The translations under genes were made by a program, and so were the position numbers. DNA of 64,000 nt from Gracilibacillus boraciitolerans JCM 21714. GTDB taxonomy: Bacteria; Bacillota; Bacilli; Bacillales; Amphibacillaceae. This document shows positions 1 to 9,504 of this stretch, one piece after another (position 1 is the stretch's first letter; every line of letters begins with the position of its first letter). Location of the stretch: positions 78,003 to 142,002 of the forward strand of contig NZ_BAVS01000004.1 of assembly GCF_000521485.1 (NCBI RefSeq), in the 5' to 3' direction. The notes under the pieces are model-generated. The model was not told the DNA's origin. It saw only the letters and a program-made list of their open reading frames with translations, and did no database searches.

Positions 1-469
1 CATTTTGTTCTTTCCAATACGGAATGACTTTTTCTTTCCATTGCCACTCTAATACTTCTGGATGGTCATCTGGCCACGCAGCGGTAACCCATACTGGATA
101 TCGGGAATACTCTGATTCTCCCGGACAGCCTGAAAATGTCACAATAGTTTCGACACCAATTTTTTCCGCTAACAAGACCGTATCCTCAAACTGTCGATGA
201 TGATCGCTAGATATCGATTGATTTGGATGTAAAGGATTACCATGACAACTAAGTGCACTAATTTGAAGGTTTCTGTCTGAAAATGCTTGTTGAAATGATT
301 TTAATTTTGCTTCATCTGTCAAAAGTTCTGCTGGATTACAGTGCTTATTTCCTGGATAGCCCCCCCCTGCACCAATTTCTACCGCGTCTAATCCTGCCGC
401 TTTCACCCGATCAAGTGCTTCGTCCAGCGACTTATCTCCAAACAAAACAGCGAAAACACCTAACTTCAT
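1..469 (-). CDS. Sugar phosphate isomerase/epimerase family protein (partial, runs off left edge)
   Basis: The frame is open from an ATG at 469 to the window edge, about 156 residues. AGGTGA lies just upstream as ribosome binding site. The N-terminus reads MKLGVFAVLFGDKSLDEALD, followed by an EIGAG..YPGNKHC segment typical of xylose-isomerase-like TIM-barrel sugar isomerases and epimerases. The family interconverts or epimerises sugars using a bound metal. A run of eight C at 360-367 gives three glycines before YPG where relatives usually have two, so it may be three bases too long. The gene is the last visible member of the minus-strand sugar cluster, beside a Gfo/Idh dehydrogenase and a ThuA-like protein, a common trio. 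The exact substrate is unknown. Confidence 0.8.
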   Translation of the reverse strand, partial: MKLGVFAVLFGDKSLDEALDRVKAAGLDAVEIGAGGGYPGNKHCNPAELLTDEAKLKSFQQAFSDRNLQISALSCHGNPLHPNQSISSDHHRQFEDTVLLAEKIGVETIVTFSGCPGESEYSRYPVWVTAAWPDDHPEVLEWQWKEKVIPYWKEQN

Positions 470-542
470 TCCATTCACCTCATTATTTTTTTGAAGTGTC
501 AGTAGAAGACAACAACATCTTCAATGAACAGAAATGCATACA

Positions 543-1637
543 TTATTTTCCAAATAATTGTTCGCTTATCCCGACTGGTAATGATTCAGGTTGTTGGCAG
601 CTGCTCGTAAGGATACAGTGTTTTCCATCACGAGAAGCGTCATGAATACCATGCATAATATCTAACACATGGTATGCTAATTGACCATCTGTTCTTGCAG
701 GTTGTTTTTTCTCAATCGCATCTATCATTTCCGCTACACCTAATCCACGACTATTATCGCTAAAGCCATGTGTTAAAGGAATTTCTGACCATTCGGAATG
801 ATCCTTTCTTTTTATATATACAGGACCACCAAACGTATTGGGATCTGGCACAGAAAGGCTTCCTTCTGTTCCATAAATTTCAATGTATGGTAATTGGTGA
901 TGCCATGTATCAAAGCTCGTTATAATAGAAGCAACAGCGCCTGACTCAAAATCAAGCACCCCCATTAATCTGGTGGGTACTTCTACTTGTATTTTTTTAC
1001 CGTAATTTTCTTTACTTGTAATGGTTCTCTCTTTATAAGTCATTTGAGCTGATCCTGTCACTCGAGATACAGGTCCCATCAGATTGATCAATGCCGTTAA
1101 ATAATAAGGACCCATGTCAAATAATGGACCACCACCCTCTTGGTAATAAAAGGTTGGATCTGGATGCCATCCTTCATGACCTGGAATCATCATAAATGCT
1201 GTTGCGGATACTGGCTTACCAATCCAGCCTTCATCAATAAGCTTTCGGGATGTTTGTATGCCCGCACCCAAAAAAGTATCTGGTGCATTCCCTACATACA
1301 ATCCTTTTTCTTTCGCAAGTTCAAGCATTCTTTTTCCGTCTTCGCGACTAACAGCGAGCGGTTTCTCACCATATACATGTTTTCCGTTTTCCAATGCCTG
1401 AATGGCAATTTCAGCATGAACCGCTGGTATCGTTAAGTTGATTACTAATTCAATCGTTGGATCTGCCATCAATTGCTCGGTAGTGTATACTTTGGGAATA
1501 TTATATTCCTTCGCTTTTTCTTCTGCTTTTTCTATGATGAGATCTGCTACCGCTTCCACCTCATAATTATTAAAACGTGAAGCATTTTTTAAATAAATAC
1601 CACTAATATTTCCACAACCTATAATGCCTACCTTCAT
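543..1637 (-). CDS. Gfo/Idh/MocA family NAD(P)-dependent sugar oxidoreductase
   Basis: This 364-residue protein starts with a Rossmann nucleotide-binding motif (MKVGIIGCGNISGIY). The family signature EKPLA is near residue 93, with a lysine expected to act in catalysis. The C-terminal alpha/beta domain contains the GGGPLFDMGPYY segment. Family members oxidise or reduce sugars and inositols with NAD(P). GGAGG precedes the ATG. It sits between the isomerase and the ThuA-like gene, downstream of a xylosidase and an ABC sugar importer. It is therefore a candidate for the aldose 1-dehydrogenase step that would feed the aldonate dehydratase at 7441, but this is inference; other members act on quite different sugars. 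Confidence 0.85.
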   Translation of the reverse strand: MKVGIIGCGNISGIYLKNASRFNNYEVEAVADLIIEKAEEKAKEYNIPKVYTTEQLMADPTIELVINLTIPAVHAEIAIQALENGKHVYGEKPLAVSREDGKRMLELAKEKGLYVGNAPDTFLGAGIQTSRKLIDEGWIGKPVSATAFMMIPGHEGWHPDPTFYYQEGGGPLFDMGPYYLTALINLMGPVSRVTGSAQMTYKERTITSKENYGKKIQVEVPTRLMGVLDFESGAVASIITSFDTWHHQLPYIEIYGTEGSLSVPDPNTFGGPVYIKRKDHSEWSEIPLTHGFSDNSRGLGVAEMIDAIEKKQPARTDGQLAYHVLDIMHGIHDASRDGKHCILTSSCQQPESLPVGISEQLFGK

Positions 1638-1653
1638 AATGTTTTCCTCCTCT

Positions 1654-2308
1654 TTATCTGCTCGCCCATGTCATTCCTTTTTTCATTAAATCCATTACTT
1701 GAGGCATTCTCACGATTTCAGATACATGTCCCAAACAGTTATAATATACTCTTCCTTTACCCCCCACCTCTTTGTCCAGACTACCGGCATATCCACTTCA
1801 CCATTTGTTTGATATGGACCTTCTGCATTAGGGAAAGGTGTTGTCGCATGCACCTTCACAGCAGGATCGACATGCATATAATATTGCTCCGAAACAACGG
1901 TAAAATCGCTTATACCCTTTGTTAACGGATCATCCCTATCTAAAATATGTACATTGTATGAAACGCCATCATTGCCGGGATGTGCTACCCATTGGCCGCC
2001 TACCATAAATTGATAATCTACTTCCATACGGAAGGAATCTCCCATTCCCCCCCATGCAATCCAGCTAACCCGGTTCCTTGAGCTACAGCATCTATCAACG
2101 GCTGCAACTGGTCTTTTTCAATCGTACCCTGTGTCCAATTAGGAACAATCAAATCATATTGTGTTAAATCATCTTCTTGTAAAGTCGTTAAGGTATTCGT
2201 TATTTTAACGTTAAAGTCCTCTTCTTCTAAAATCCCCGCTAATATTCCCGCTACCTTTTCAGGTTCATGACCTTGCCATCCACCTTGAAAAATCAATGCT
2301 TTTTTCAT
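1654..2308 (-). CDS. ThuA-like domain protein (interrupted by two frameshifts)
   Basis: Two pieces join into one ThuA-like protein of about 218 residues. The N-terminal piece has KKALIFQGGWQGHEPEKVA and the central piece FMVGGQWVAHPGN. The frame breaks at 2046-2053, where seven C encode the conserved GLHGG-MGDSFR stretch and five would restore it. It breaks again near 1760, where six C encode RWGKGRVYYNCLGH and four would restore it. After correction the protein ends at TAA 1654-1656, just before the Gfo/Idh gene. ThuA-like proteins have a class I glutamine-amidotransferase-like fold and are linked genetically to trehalose and other sugar use; the reaction is not firmly known. AGGAGG-like spacing precedes ATG 2308. 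Confidence 0.75.
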
Positions 2309-2326
2309 GTCTATTCCTCCATCCTA

Positions 2327-3906
2327 TTATTTTTCCATTACTCTATATTGAAAGTAATCAAAGTCAGCATGCCTATGTTGACCACTTAAATCCTGTGCCG
2401 CCATGCCAACAAATGTACCAGTAAAGCGAATATAATCCGCGTCATCATCCGAAAGATGGCCTATATCTATTTGTTCGCCAATCTCTTGCCATTTTCCTTC
2501 TTCTGTTGCATAAAAACATTGTAAAAGATGACGATTTATCACTGCTTTTAAATAAACTTCTGTATTTTCCGGTAATGATATATCTTGTGTTAGTAATTCA
2601 TCATACTTACCATATTTCGTTTCAATAATACCTAAACATTTGCCATGTTCTTCGTGATCAGTTACTCGCAAGTATACATGGTCATTTGTATCATAATAAA
2701 CCATTAATCCTGCCATCTGTTGAAAATTTTCAGGGGGGTGAAGTCGACTTTTGTTTCCAGTTCTACTTTGAAATGCTCTAACCTTCTCATCATCATACTT
2801 TGCCGATGTAAGGAGCTCATCGATTCTTCACCATACAAACGTAAATAGCCTGGTCTTTCCGTTAACGAATACCATTCTTCTTCAAATGTTCGACGTAATA
2901 CATTCCAATATAAAAATAAAGCGGTATCATTAAAATCGTCATAGTCTGGTAGCTTCTTAGCCTCGAAGGTTGGTAAGTTCGGAGCTTCCACCTCCAGACT
3001 TGGATTAGGACCATCGACTACTCGTATCCAATCATCATCTGTCCAATAGCATTTCTGAATTGCTGTTTCTCGACCTAAAATACACTTATCATCAATAACA
3101 GGGCGCCCACATAAATGAGCAATATACCATTCACCATTTTGCGTTTCCACAAAGGAACCATGACCAGCCTTTTGCAATTGTCCTTCCTTTGATTTATCCG
3201 AAGTGAGAATTGGATTTGTCGGATCAATCTCATAAGGGCCATCAATTGTTTTCGAACGTGCAACGGACGCTGCATGGGTATACCATGTGCCACCTTCAGC
3301 TGTTAATAAATAATAGTAACCATTTTTCTTATATATGTGCGGTGCCTCTGTTAATCCTAGTTCGGTTCCTTTAAATATATTCTTAATTGTTCCAACTAAT
3401 TTTTGCTCAGAAGGAGAATATTCTTGCAAAGCCACCCCTGCAAAAGAATTTGTCCCTTTACGATGATCCCAAATCATATTAAGAAACCATTTTTTCCCGT
3501 CATCATCATGAAAAAGCGAAGGATCAAAGCCGCTACTATTCATAAAAATCGGTTCTGACCATGGTCCTTCTATGGTTTCTGCAGTTACTAAATAATTATG
3601 CGAGTCTTTAAATGCACCTTGTCGACTTTTCACATCCGTATAGATAAGATAAAATGTATGATCATAATAGGATAGACATGGAGCCCAGATACCACCTGAG
3701 TTTACATTCCCGATCATATTTAATTGAGAGGATCTTGTAAGTGGACAACCAACAAGTTCCCAATTTACTAGATCTTTCGAATGATGGATTTCCACCCCTG
3801 GAAACCACTCGAAAGTTGAAACTGCAATGTAGTAATCATCTCCCACCCGCAAAATGGAAGGATCGGGATGATAGCCTGGTAATACCGGATTTGTTATCGT
3901 TTTCAT
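2327..3906 (-). CDS. GH43 family beta-xylosidase / arabinofuranosidase (frameshifted)
   Basis: A five-bladed GH43 catalytic domain is followed by a C-terminal beta-sandwich, about 526 residues after correction. The catalytic signatures are visible: HPDPS near the N-terminus (general base Asp), GFDPSLFHDD (modulating Asp) and LTEAPHIYKKNGYYY (general acid Glu). The start at MKTITNP (ATG 3906) has GAGGAGGAA upstream and lies just after the permease stop. Near 2733 a run of six C breaks the frame; with four, the sequence reads FTPENFQQMAGLMVYYD and continues into the second piece. There is no signal peptide, so it probably hydrolyses imported xylo-oligosaccharides in the cytoplasm after uptake by the adjacent ABC transporter. 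Arabinofuranosidase activity is an alternative within GH43. Confidence 0.85.
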
Positions 3907-3917
3907 ATTATTCCTCC

Positions 3918-4739
3918 TCAACCTTTAACAGAACCTGCTGCAAGTCCTGTAACAATTCTTTCTTGTGCTACAAAGTATACCAATAATAAAGGTAAACTTC
4001 CAAGAGTTAGCGCTGCCATAATTCCTGGAACATTGACAGAAAATTCACCATAGAATTCTCGCAGACCAATTGGTAATGTCGCTGTACGATCAGAATTAGT
4101 TAAGACTAATGCAAAAATAAATTCATTCCAAATATGAATAAAATTATAAATCGCGACGGTTGCCACCGCTGGAGTCAATAGTGGAAAAATAATATTCCAA
4201 AATAAACGCAAATGACTACAGCCATCAATTTTGGCAGATTCCTCTAATTCCTTAGGGATTTCTTTCATAAATTGTGTAAAGATAATAACCGAAATAGGTA
4301 ACGCAAAAGCAATATATGGTCCTATTAAACCAATTAATGAATCGTATAGTCCAACTTTATTGGTCAGAATAAAGATTGGAACAAGTGTTGTATGAATCGG
4401 AATCATTAGTCCTATCATAAACAAAAGAAATATGGGTCTATTAAGCCTAAACGTTAATCTGGCTATTGGATAACTTGCCATCGCTGCAAGTATAATGACA
4501 ACAAATACAGAGATAACGGAAACGATTAAACTGTTGAAAAAGTACCCAAAAAACTCCATTTCCACTAATAGGTTATAATTTCGAAAAGAGAAACTTTCCG
4601 GCCATGACCATGGTGTCGTCATGAATTCCATTTGTGTTTTAAAAGATGTTAATACCATGATTAAAAAAGGTAATCCTGTACCAATAAGAATGGCAATCGC
4701 CAATACATATAATGGAACTCCTTTTATTAACTTTGCCAT
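3918..4739 (-). CDS. CUT1 family sugar ABC transporter permease (MalG-like)
   Basis: This 273-residue protein has six predicted membrane segments and the EAA-type cytoplasmic loop (EIPKELEESAKIDGCSHLRLF, residues about 178-198) that contacts the ATPase. It is the second permease of a binding-protein-dependent importer. Its start codon overlaps the stop of the MalF-like gene (TAATG), indicating translational coupling. No ATPase gene is nearby; as in many Bacillaceae CUT1 systems, a shared MsmX-type ATPase elsewhere would be needed. The substrate is probably xylo-oligosaccharide or another pentoside, judged from the neighbouring GH43 enzyme. Confidence 0.88.
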   Translation of the reverse strand: MAKLIKGVPLYVLAIAILIGTGLPFLIMVLTSFKTQMEFMTTPWSWPESFSFRNYNLLVEMEFFGYFFNSLIVSVISVFVVIILAAMASYPIARLTFRLNRPIFLLFMIGLMIPIHTTLVPIFILTNKVGLYDSLIGLIGPYIAFALPISVIIFTQFMKEIPKELEESAKIDGCSHLRLFWNIIFPLLTPAVATVAIYNFIHIWNEFIFALVLTNSDRTATLPIGLREFYGEFSVNVPGIMAALTLGSLPLLLVYFVAQERIVTGLAAGSVKG

Positions 4740-5685
4740 TAGTCTGTCCCCTTTCTTTTTTTATCACCTAATAAAATAAATAAGGTTACGATGAACGCGA
4801 TAATAAACATGGAGAATGAAATACTGCTTCCGTACCCCCCCATACTGAAGTTTGTAAATGTTTGTTTATACATATAGGTGGCCATTAATTCAGTGGAATT
4901 ATTCGGTCCCCCCCCACCGGTCATTACATAAATTAAATCGAAGTATTTTAACGAACCAATAACCGAAAGAATCGCAGACGTTACAATAATAGGCATTAAT
5001 AAAGGTAATGTAATGTTCTTAAAACGTTGCCATCCTGTTGCCCCCCCATCGATATTAGCTGCTTCGTATAATTCTTCCGGTATACCAACAATTGTCGCCC
5101 TGAAGAGGATCATATAAAATGGCGCAAACTGCAACTTACGGTTGCAATAACCGCCCAGATAGCCGTACTTTCCTTACCAATCCATGCATTTTGCAAAGAT
5201 TCAAGACCAACTGCTCCTAAAATTGCGTTTAATAATCCATAGTTACCTTCATAAATAAAAATAAATAGTATCCCAATTGCTACTGTAGACATTAAGAAAG
5301 GCATAAAATAAACTGATCGGAATAATCTCATTCCTTTTACTGGGCTAAACAATAATAGAGCCATAATTAAACCAATTGGTAATTGCGTAAAAAGCGAAGC
5401 AATTACTAATATAAAGTTATTTTTAATAGATGTCCAAAACACGTCATCCTGAAGTAAGGTTAAATAATTTCCTAAGCCCAGAAAGGTCATATTAGAATCA
5501 ATACCTGTCCAATCAAACATACTATAATAAAAGGTCATAAATATGGAATAAATAACATAGATCCCATAAATGATAAATGCTGGTGCTACAAATCCAATAA
5601 TGGCAAGGGTATCTTTCTGTTTTCTTTTTTTAGCCGCTTGGACGTGGCTCTGGGTTTTTACATGTAGTTGTTCTACTTTGCTCAT
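4739..5685 (-). CDS. CUT1 family sugar ABC transporter permease (MalF-like, frameshifted)
   Basis: The N-terminal piece (MSKVEQLHV to ATVS) and C-terminal piece (QFAPFYMILF onward) form one permease of about 316 residues. It contains the EAA loop EELYEAANIDG..TGWQRF and the conserved VMTGG..PNNSTE segment. The break near 5130 looks like one missing G: AGT TGG CAG would restore VSWQFAPFY. Seven and eight-base C runs at 5041 and 4908 add single glycines (IDGGATGW, MTGGGGPN) relative to the usual family motifs. It is the first permease of the importer and follows the binding-protein gene across a strong hairpin. Confidence 0.85.
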
Positions 5686-5705
5686 TTAGAATCACCTCTT
5701 TTAGT

Positions 5706-5745
5706 AGGAAACTACATTAAAGAAAATTTCCTAATGTAGTTTCCT
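5706..5745 (-). promoter_or_regulatory. Intercistronic hairpin between binding protein and permeases
   Basis: There is a perfect 14-bp inverted repeat (AGGAAACTACATTA ... TAATGTAGTTTCCT) with a 12-base loop. It lies between the solute-binding protein gene and the first permease. No long T-run follows, so it is more likely a 3'-end stabiliser or partial attenuator giving excess binding protein over permease than a full terminator. Confidence 0.6.
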
Positions 5746-5753
5746 AAGATAAA

Positions 5754-7103
5754 TTATTCATCCAGAAGTTCTTTTGCTTTCTCTTCCACTTGGGCCATAG
5801 CTTCTTCCGGTGTGATCGATAGACCAATTAATGCTTGCGTTGTATCCAAGTGAACTTGCGCTAATTCTGGAGGTAATGTTTGATCATAATATGTTTGCAT
5901 AAATTCTGCTTCTTCTAACAGTTCACTTACTCGTTGAGTATAAGGATCATTATATTCCACACCTTTTACAGCTGCGATATCTCCAGCATTATCGGCCATA
6001 GCTTGTGAAGTTTCTAAACTTGCTAATTCCTTCACTAACTCTACAGCTGCTTCAGAATGCTCGCTTGATTCTGATACCGAGAACACGGGTGCTACACCAC
6101 CAACAACATGAGTTTTTTCACCTTCTCCTCCGTCAATCGATGGAAATAAGAAGAAATCAAGTTTTTCTTCAAATTCTGGCATTTCATCACGAACATTGTT
6201 TACTAACCAGTTACCCATGATCATCATTCCAGCACTCTCAGTGTATAGCATTTGTCTTGACTGGCCAGTATCATAGTTCATACCATTTACACCTTCTGGA
6301 AATGCTTCCATTTCTACTAATTCTTGCAATTTATGACCAGCTTCAACATAAGCTTCATCATCAAATCCACGTCCTGAGCGGCTGAACGCTTCACTAAATA
6401 AATCTGTTCCACCCATTCTTTCTGCAAGATACATTAAATAGAAAGAACCTGTCCATTTTGATTGGTTTGCTAGTGCAAATGGCGTAATATCATTTGATTT
6501 TAACGTTTCTATGATTCCTTTTAGATCTTCAAATGTTTCTGGTTCTTCTATTCCATATTCTTCAAACATATCTTTGTTATAAAATACTGGTACTACAGCC
6601 ATACCAATTGGTGCACCATATACTTTATCATCGAATGTTGCAGCTGACAGTGCAGCTTCAACATAAATATCCTGGTCGATATCATTAGAAATATCACGTA
6701 CTTGATCTGATCGAACAAATTGTTCTAACCAGCCGCCTCCCCCCCAAGAACTAAATACATCCGGTGGGTTACCACCACCCATTGCTACACTTAATTGTGA
6801 TTTATATGGGTCGTTTTCTTGTTGGGAAACTTCAACTGTTACATTCGGATTTTTTTCTTCGAAGCGTTCTACTGCTGCATCAATCGCTTCTCCAGATGGA
6901 CCGGTTTCAATATGCCATAATGTCAAGGTAATTTCTTCCTCGTCAGTACCTGCTTCCTCTTCACTTCCCTCTGAGTCAGCCCCATTTGTTTCCTCTCCAC
7001 CTTCTGCATCTGTATCAGAACCAGTTTGATCATCAGAAGGACCACACGCTGCCATAACTAAAACTAAAACAACCAGCATTAACCAAAGTAGATTTTTCTT
7101 CAT
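5754..7103 (-). CDS. Extracellular sugar-binding lipoprotein of the ABC importer
   Basis: From ATG 7103 the protein has a lipoprotein signal peptide (MKKNLLWLM... VMAAC-GP lipobox), then an acidic linker rich in D, E, S and G. A family 1 solute-binding domain follows (LTLWHIETG, YEVSQQENDPYKSQL-like region, VFSSWGGG). Anchored outside the membrane by the lipid-modified Cys, it would capture the sugar for the two permeases. A GTG at 7115 is in frame, but it overlaps the AAGGGG ribosome binding site, so ATG 7103 is preferred. It heads the minus-strand operon behind a consensus promoter and a perfect cre site. The acidic linker suits a halotolerant host. Confidence 0.9.
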   Translation of the reverse strand: MKKNLLWLMLVVLVLVMAACGPSDDQTGSDTDAEGGEETNGADSEGSEEEAGTDEEEITLTLWHIETGPSGEAIDAAVERFEEKNPNVTVEVSQQENDPYKSQLSVAMGGGNPPDVFSSWGGGGWLEQFVRSDQVRDISNDIDQDIYVEAALSAATFDDKVYGAPIGMAVVPVFYNKDMFEEYGIEEPETFEDLKGIIETLKSNDITPFALANQSKWTGSFYLMYLAERMGGTDLFSEAFSRSGRGFDDEAYVEAGHKLQELVEMEAFPEGVNGMNYDTGQSRQMLYTESAGMMIMGNWLVNNVRDEMPEFEEKLDFFLFPSIDGGEGEKTHVVGGVAPVFSVSESSEHSEAAVELVKELASLETSQAMADNAGDIAAVKGVEYNDPYTQRVSELLEEAEFMQTYYDQTLPPELAQVHLDTTQALIGLSITPEEAMAQVEEKAKELLDE

Positions 7104-7131
7104 TAATTTCAACACCCCTTAAATTTAATTT

Positions 7132-7145
7132 TGTTATCGCTTACA
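7132..7145 (-). promoter_or_regulatory. Catabolite-responsive element (cre) for CcpA
   Basis: On the minus strand the sequence is TGTAAGCGATAACA, a full match to the cre consensus TGWAANCGNTNWCA. It lies in the 5' leader of the binding-protein gene, downstream of the promoter at 7272-7300. There CcpA-HPrSerP would block transcription when preferred sugars are present. Confidence 0.75.
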
Positions 7146-7198
7146 TAAATTCAATTACCATTATTCACCTGCCTTTTATAAAGATGTTTTATTCTAAC

Positions 7199-7259
7199 TA
7201 AGTTCATTCATTTATTAGATAAACTTAGTTGATAATGTTTGTTATTATAAAACTAAGTT
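7199..7259. promoter_or_regulatory. Operator-like repeats, probable IclR regulator target
   Basis: Three copies of an AACTAAGTT/AACTTAGTT element lie at 7199, 7222 and 7251 in the divergent intergenic region. The 16 bases at 7244-7259 (ATTATAAAACTAAGTT) recur exactly at 11906-11921, upstream of the keto-deoxy-pentonate dehydratase gene. That gene sits next to the only IclR-type regulator in the cluster. The shared motif suggests common control. Which protein binds it is inferred. Confidence 0.55.
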
Positions 7260-7271
7260 TTGTTATATAAT

Positions 7272-7300
7272 ATTATAACGACTTACATTTTTACTGTCAA
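7272..7300 (-). promoter_or_regulatory. Sigma-A promoter of the sugar importer operon
   Basis: On the minus strand TTGACA (7300-7295) is followed, after exactly 17 bases, by TATAAT (7277-7272). Both boxes match consensus. The putative start point falls just ahead of the AAAACTTAGTTTTATAAT operator-like repeat. Confidence 0.8.
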
Positions 7301-7361
7301 TAGATTTTGAAAGCGTTTTATAATTAATTTGTTTTATAATATAAAATATGTTTTGGCATTA

Positions 7362-7390
7362 TTGACACAAACGCTAAAAAACTTTATAAT
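7362..7390 (+). promoter_or_regulatory. Sigma-A promoter of the aldonate dehydratase gene
   Basis: TTGACA (7362-7367) and TATAAT (7385-7390) are separated by 17 bases, a full consensus promoter reading toward the dehydratase ATG at 7441. Confidence 0.8.
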
Positions 7391-7404
7391 TATTTCATAT
7401 TATT

Positions 7405-7418
7405 TGAAAACGGTTTTA
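7405..7418 (+). promoter_or_regulatory. cre-like site in the dehydratase leader
   Basis: TGAAAACGGTTTTA fits the cre consensus at all but one position and falls just after the expected transcription start, a typical roadblock location. A weaker cre-like sequence, TGAAAGCGTTTTAT, is at 7308-7321. Confidence 0.5.
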
Positions 7419-7440
7419 TATAATTTTAAGGAGGCTAATT

Positions 7441-9413
7441 ATGGATAAAATTGATAGAATAATGGTAGATAACGAGGAAATTTATGATATAAAAACGGTC
7501 GCCAGAGGTCCAATAGGCAAATTACCACTAACAGACAAGATGTTACGAAAATCACCAAGCGGAAACCTGTTTGGGCTTTCGCAAAATGTCGGAATGGGCT
7601 GGAGTCCAAATATGTTAGACGGAAAACAAATACTATTGTTAAGTACCCAAGGGGGCTTAAAAGATGAAGAAGGAAATCCACTGGCACTTGGATATCATAC
7701 AGGACACTGGGAAGTTGACTTATTAATGAAAGAAGCAGCAAATGAAATCACTCAACACGCAGGGATTCCTTTTGCTGCATATGTTAGTGACCCTTGTGAC
7801 GGCAGAACGCAAGGTACTACCGGAATGTTTGATTCTTTCCCCTATCGTAATGATGCAGCGATGGTGCACCGTCGCTTAATTCGTTCTTTACCTACTCGTG
7901 ATGCAGTTCTTGGGATTGGCACCTGTGACAAAGGATTACCTGCTATGATTATCGCTTTGGCATCCATGCATGATTTACCAACGGTTATTATACCAGGCGG
8001 TGTTACGCTACCTCCATTATATGGGGAAGATGCAGGAAAAGTCCAAACGATTGGTGCTCGCTATTCTAATGACGAATTATCATTAGAAGAAGCGGCGGAA
8101 TTAGGATGTATGGCCTGCGCAACTCCAGGTGGAGGATGCCAATTCTTAGGTACAGCAGCAACCGCTCAAGTTGTTGCAGAAGCAATGGGAATGACGGTAC
8201 CTCATGCTGCATTGGCACCTTCCGGCCAAAAAGTGTGGAAGGAAATGGCGCGTGAGTCAGCAAGAGCATTATCGCAATGGAACAAGAAAAGATTACTACA
8301 AAAGATATCGTTACGGATGATGCCATCCATAACGCTATGGTCGTACACGCAGCATTTGGAGGTTCTACGAATCTATTATTACACATTCCTGCTATCGCAC
8401 ATGCAGCAAAATGTACGATTCCTTCTATAGAAGATTGGCAGCGAATTAATAAAGAAACTCCACGTCTTGTTAGTGTATTACCAAATGGACCGATACCCCC
8501 CCATCCAACAATTCGCGCCTTTTTAGCTGGTGGTGTGCCAGAAGTTATGCTTCATCTTCGAGATTTAGGTTTAATACGTGAAAATATTATGACTGTTACA
8601 GGTCATACCATGAAGGAAAATCTGGACTGGTGGGAACATTCCGAACGCAGACAAAAAATGAAGCAGAAACTAAAAGAAGCAGACCAAATTGATGCTGATG
8701 AAGTAATTATGTCAAAAGAAAAAGCAAAAGAGCGAGGATTAACTTCCACGGTTACATTCCCAACAGGTAATATTGCACCAGAAGGAGCAGTAATCAAATC
8801 GACTTCCATTGATCCGTCTCGACTTGATAAAAATCAAATTTATTATCATAAAAGTACAGCTAAAGTTTTCACAAGCGAAGCTAGTGCTATAGAAGCCATT
8901 AAAACAAAGCAAATTAAAAAAGGCGATATTATGATCCTTACAGGATGTGGGCCGCTAGGAACTGGTATGGAAGAAACCTATCAAGTAACGTCTGCCTTAA
9001 AACACCTATCTTATGGTAAATATGTAACATTAATTACGGATGCACGCTTTTCCGGTGTTTCTACAGGTGCATGTATTGGACACGTTGGGCCTGAAGGTTT
9101 AGCTGATGGGCCAATTGGTAAACTCCAAGACGGTGATCTAATTGAAGTAAGAATAGATGCCAAACATTTAGAAGGCTCCATTAACTTCATTGGCCATGCT
9201 GACCAAGAGTTTTCCTCTGAAGAAGGTGCTCGCGTTCTAGCATCCAGAAAAGTAAATCCTAATATTCAGCCCGCTGAGAAATTACCGGATGACACACGAC
9301 TATGGGCCGCTTTACAAAAAGTAAGTGGTGGTACATGGAAAGGCAGTGTCTATGATGTAGATCGAATCGTAGAAGTTTTAGCAGCTGGAGAAAAAGCATT
9401 GAAGGAAAAATAA
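7441..9413 (+). CDS. YjhG/YagF-type aldonate (D-xylonate) dehydratase, IlvD/Edd family (frameshifted)
   Basis: The two pieces give about 658 residues, the size of the YjhG/YagF subgroup, which is longer than IlvD. Conserved features include [11 protein letters not shown] and [12 protein letters not shown] with iron-sulfur cysteines, [14 protein letters not shown], and [13 protein letters not shown]. The family removes water from sugar acids such as D-xylonate to give 2-keto-3-deoxy acids. The frame breaks near 8277, where one base seems missing (reading [14 protein letters not shown] if a G is restored before GCA). AAGGAGG precedes the ATG. It is transcribed away from the importer operon and pairs functionally with the next enzymes in a Weimberg pathway. 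Confidence 0.85.
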
Positions 9414-9464
9414 AACCAGATATAAGTTATACGTATTACTTATTGCAAACGAATTTCTAAATAT

Positions 9465-9502
9465 GAAAAGCGGATGTCTTTGTGTTAAGACATCCGCTTT
9501 TC
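9465..9502. terminator. Bidirectional terminator between convergent genes
   Basis: The hairpin AAAAGCGGATGTCTT-TGTGTT-AAGACATCCGCTTTT has a 15-bp perfect stem. It sits between the dehydratase stop and the stop of the convergent aldehyde dehydrogenase. A/T-rich flanks on both sides allow it to act on either strand. Confidence 0.8.
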
Positions 9503-9504
9503 AA

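Noticed and set aside
283..645. 120-codon plus-strand frame over the isomerase/Gfo-Idh junction
   Set aside because: It is antisense to two well-supported genes and spans their junction with no family features.
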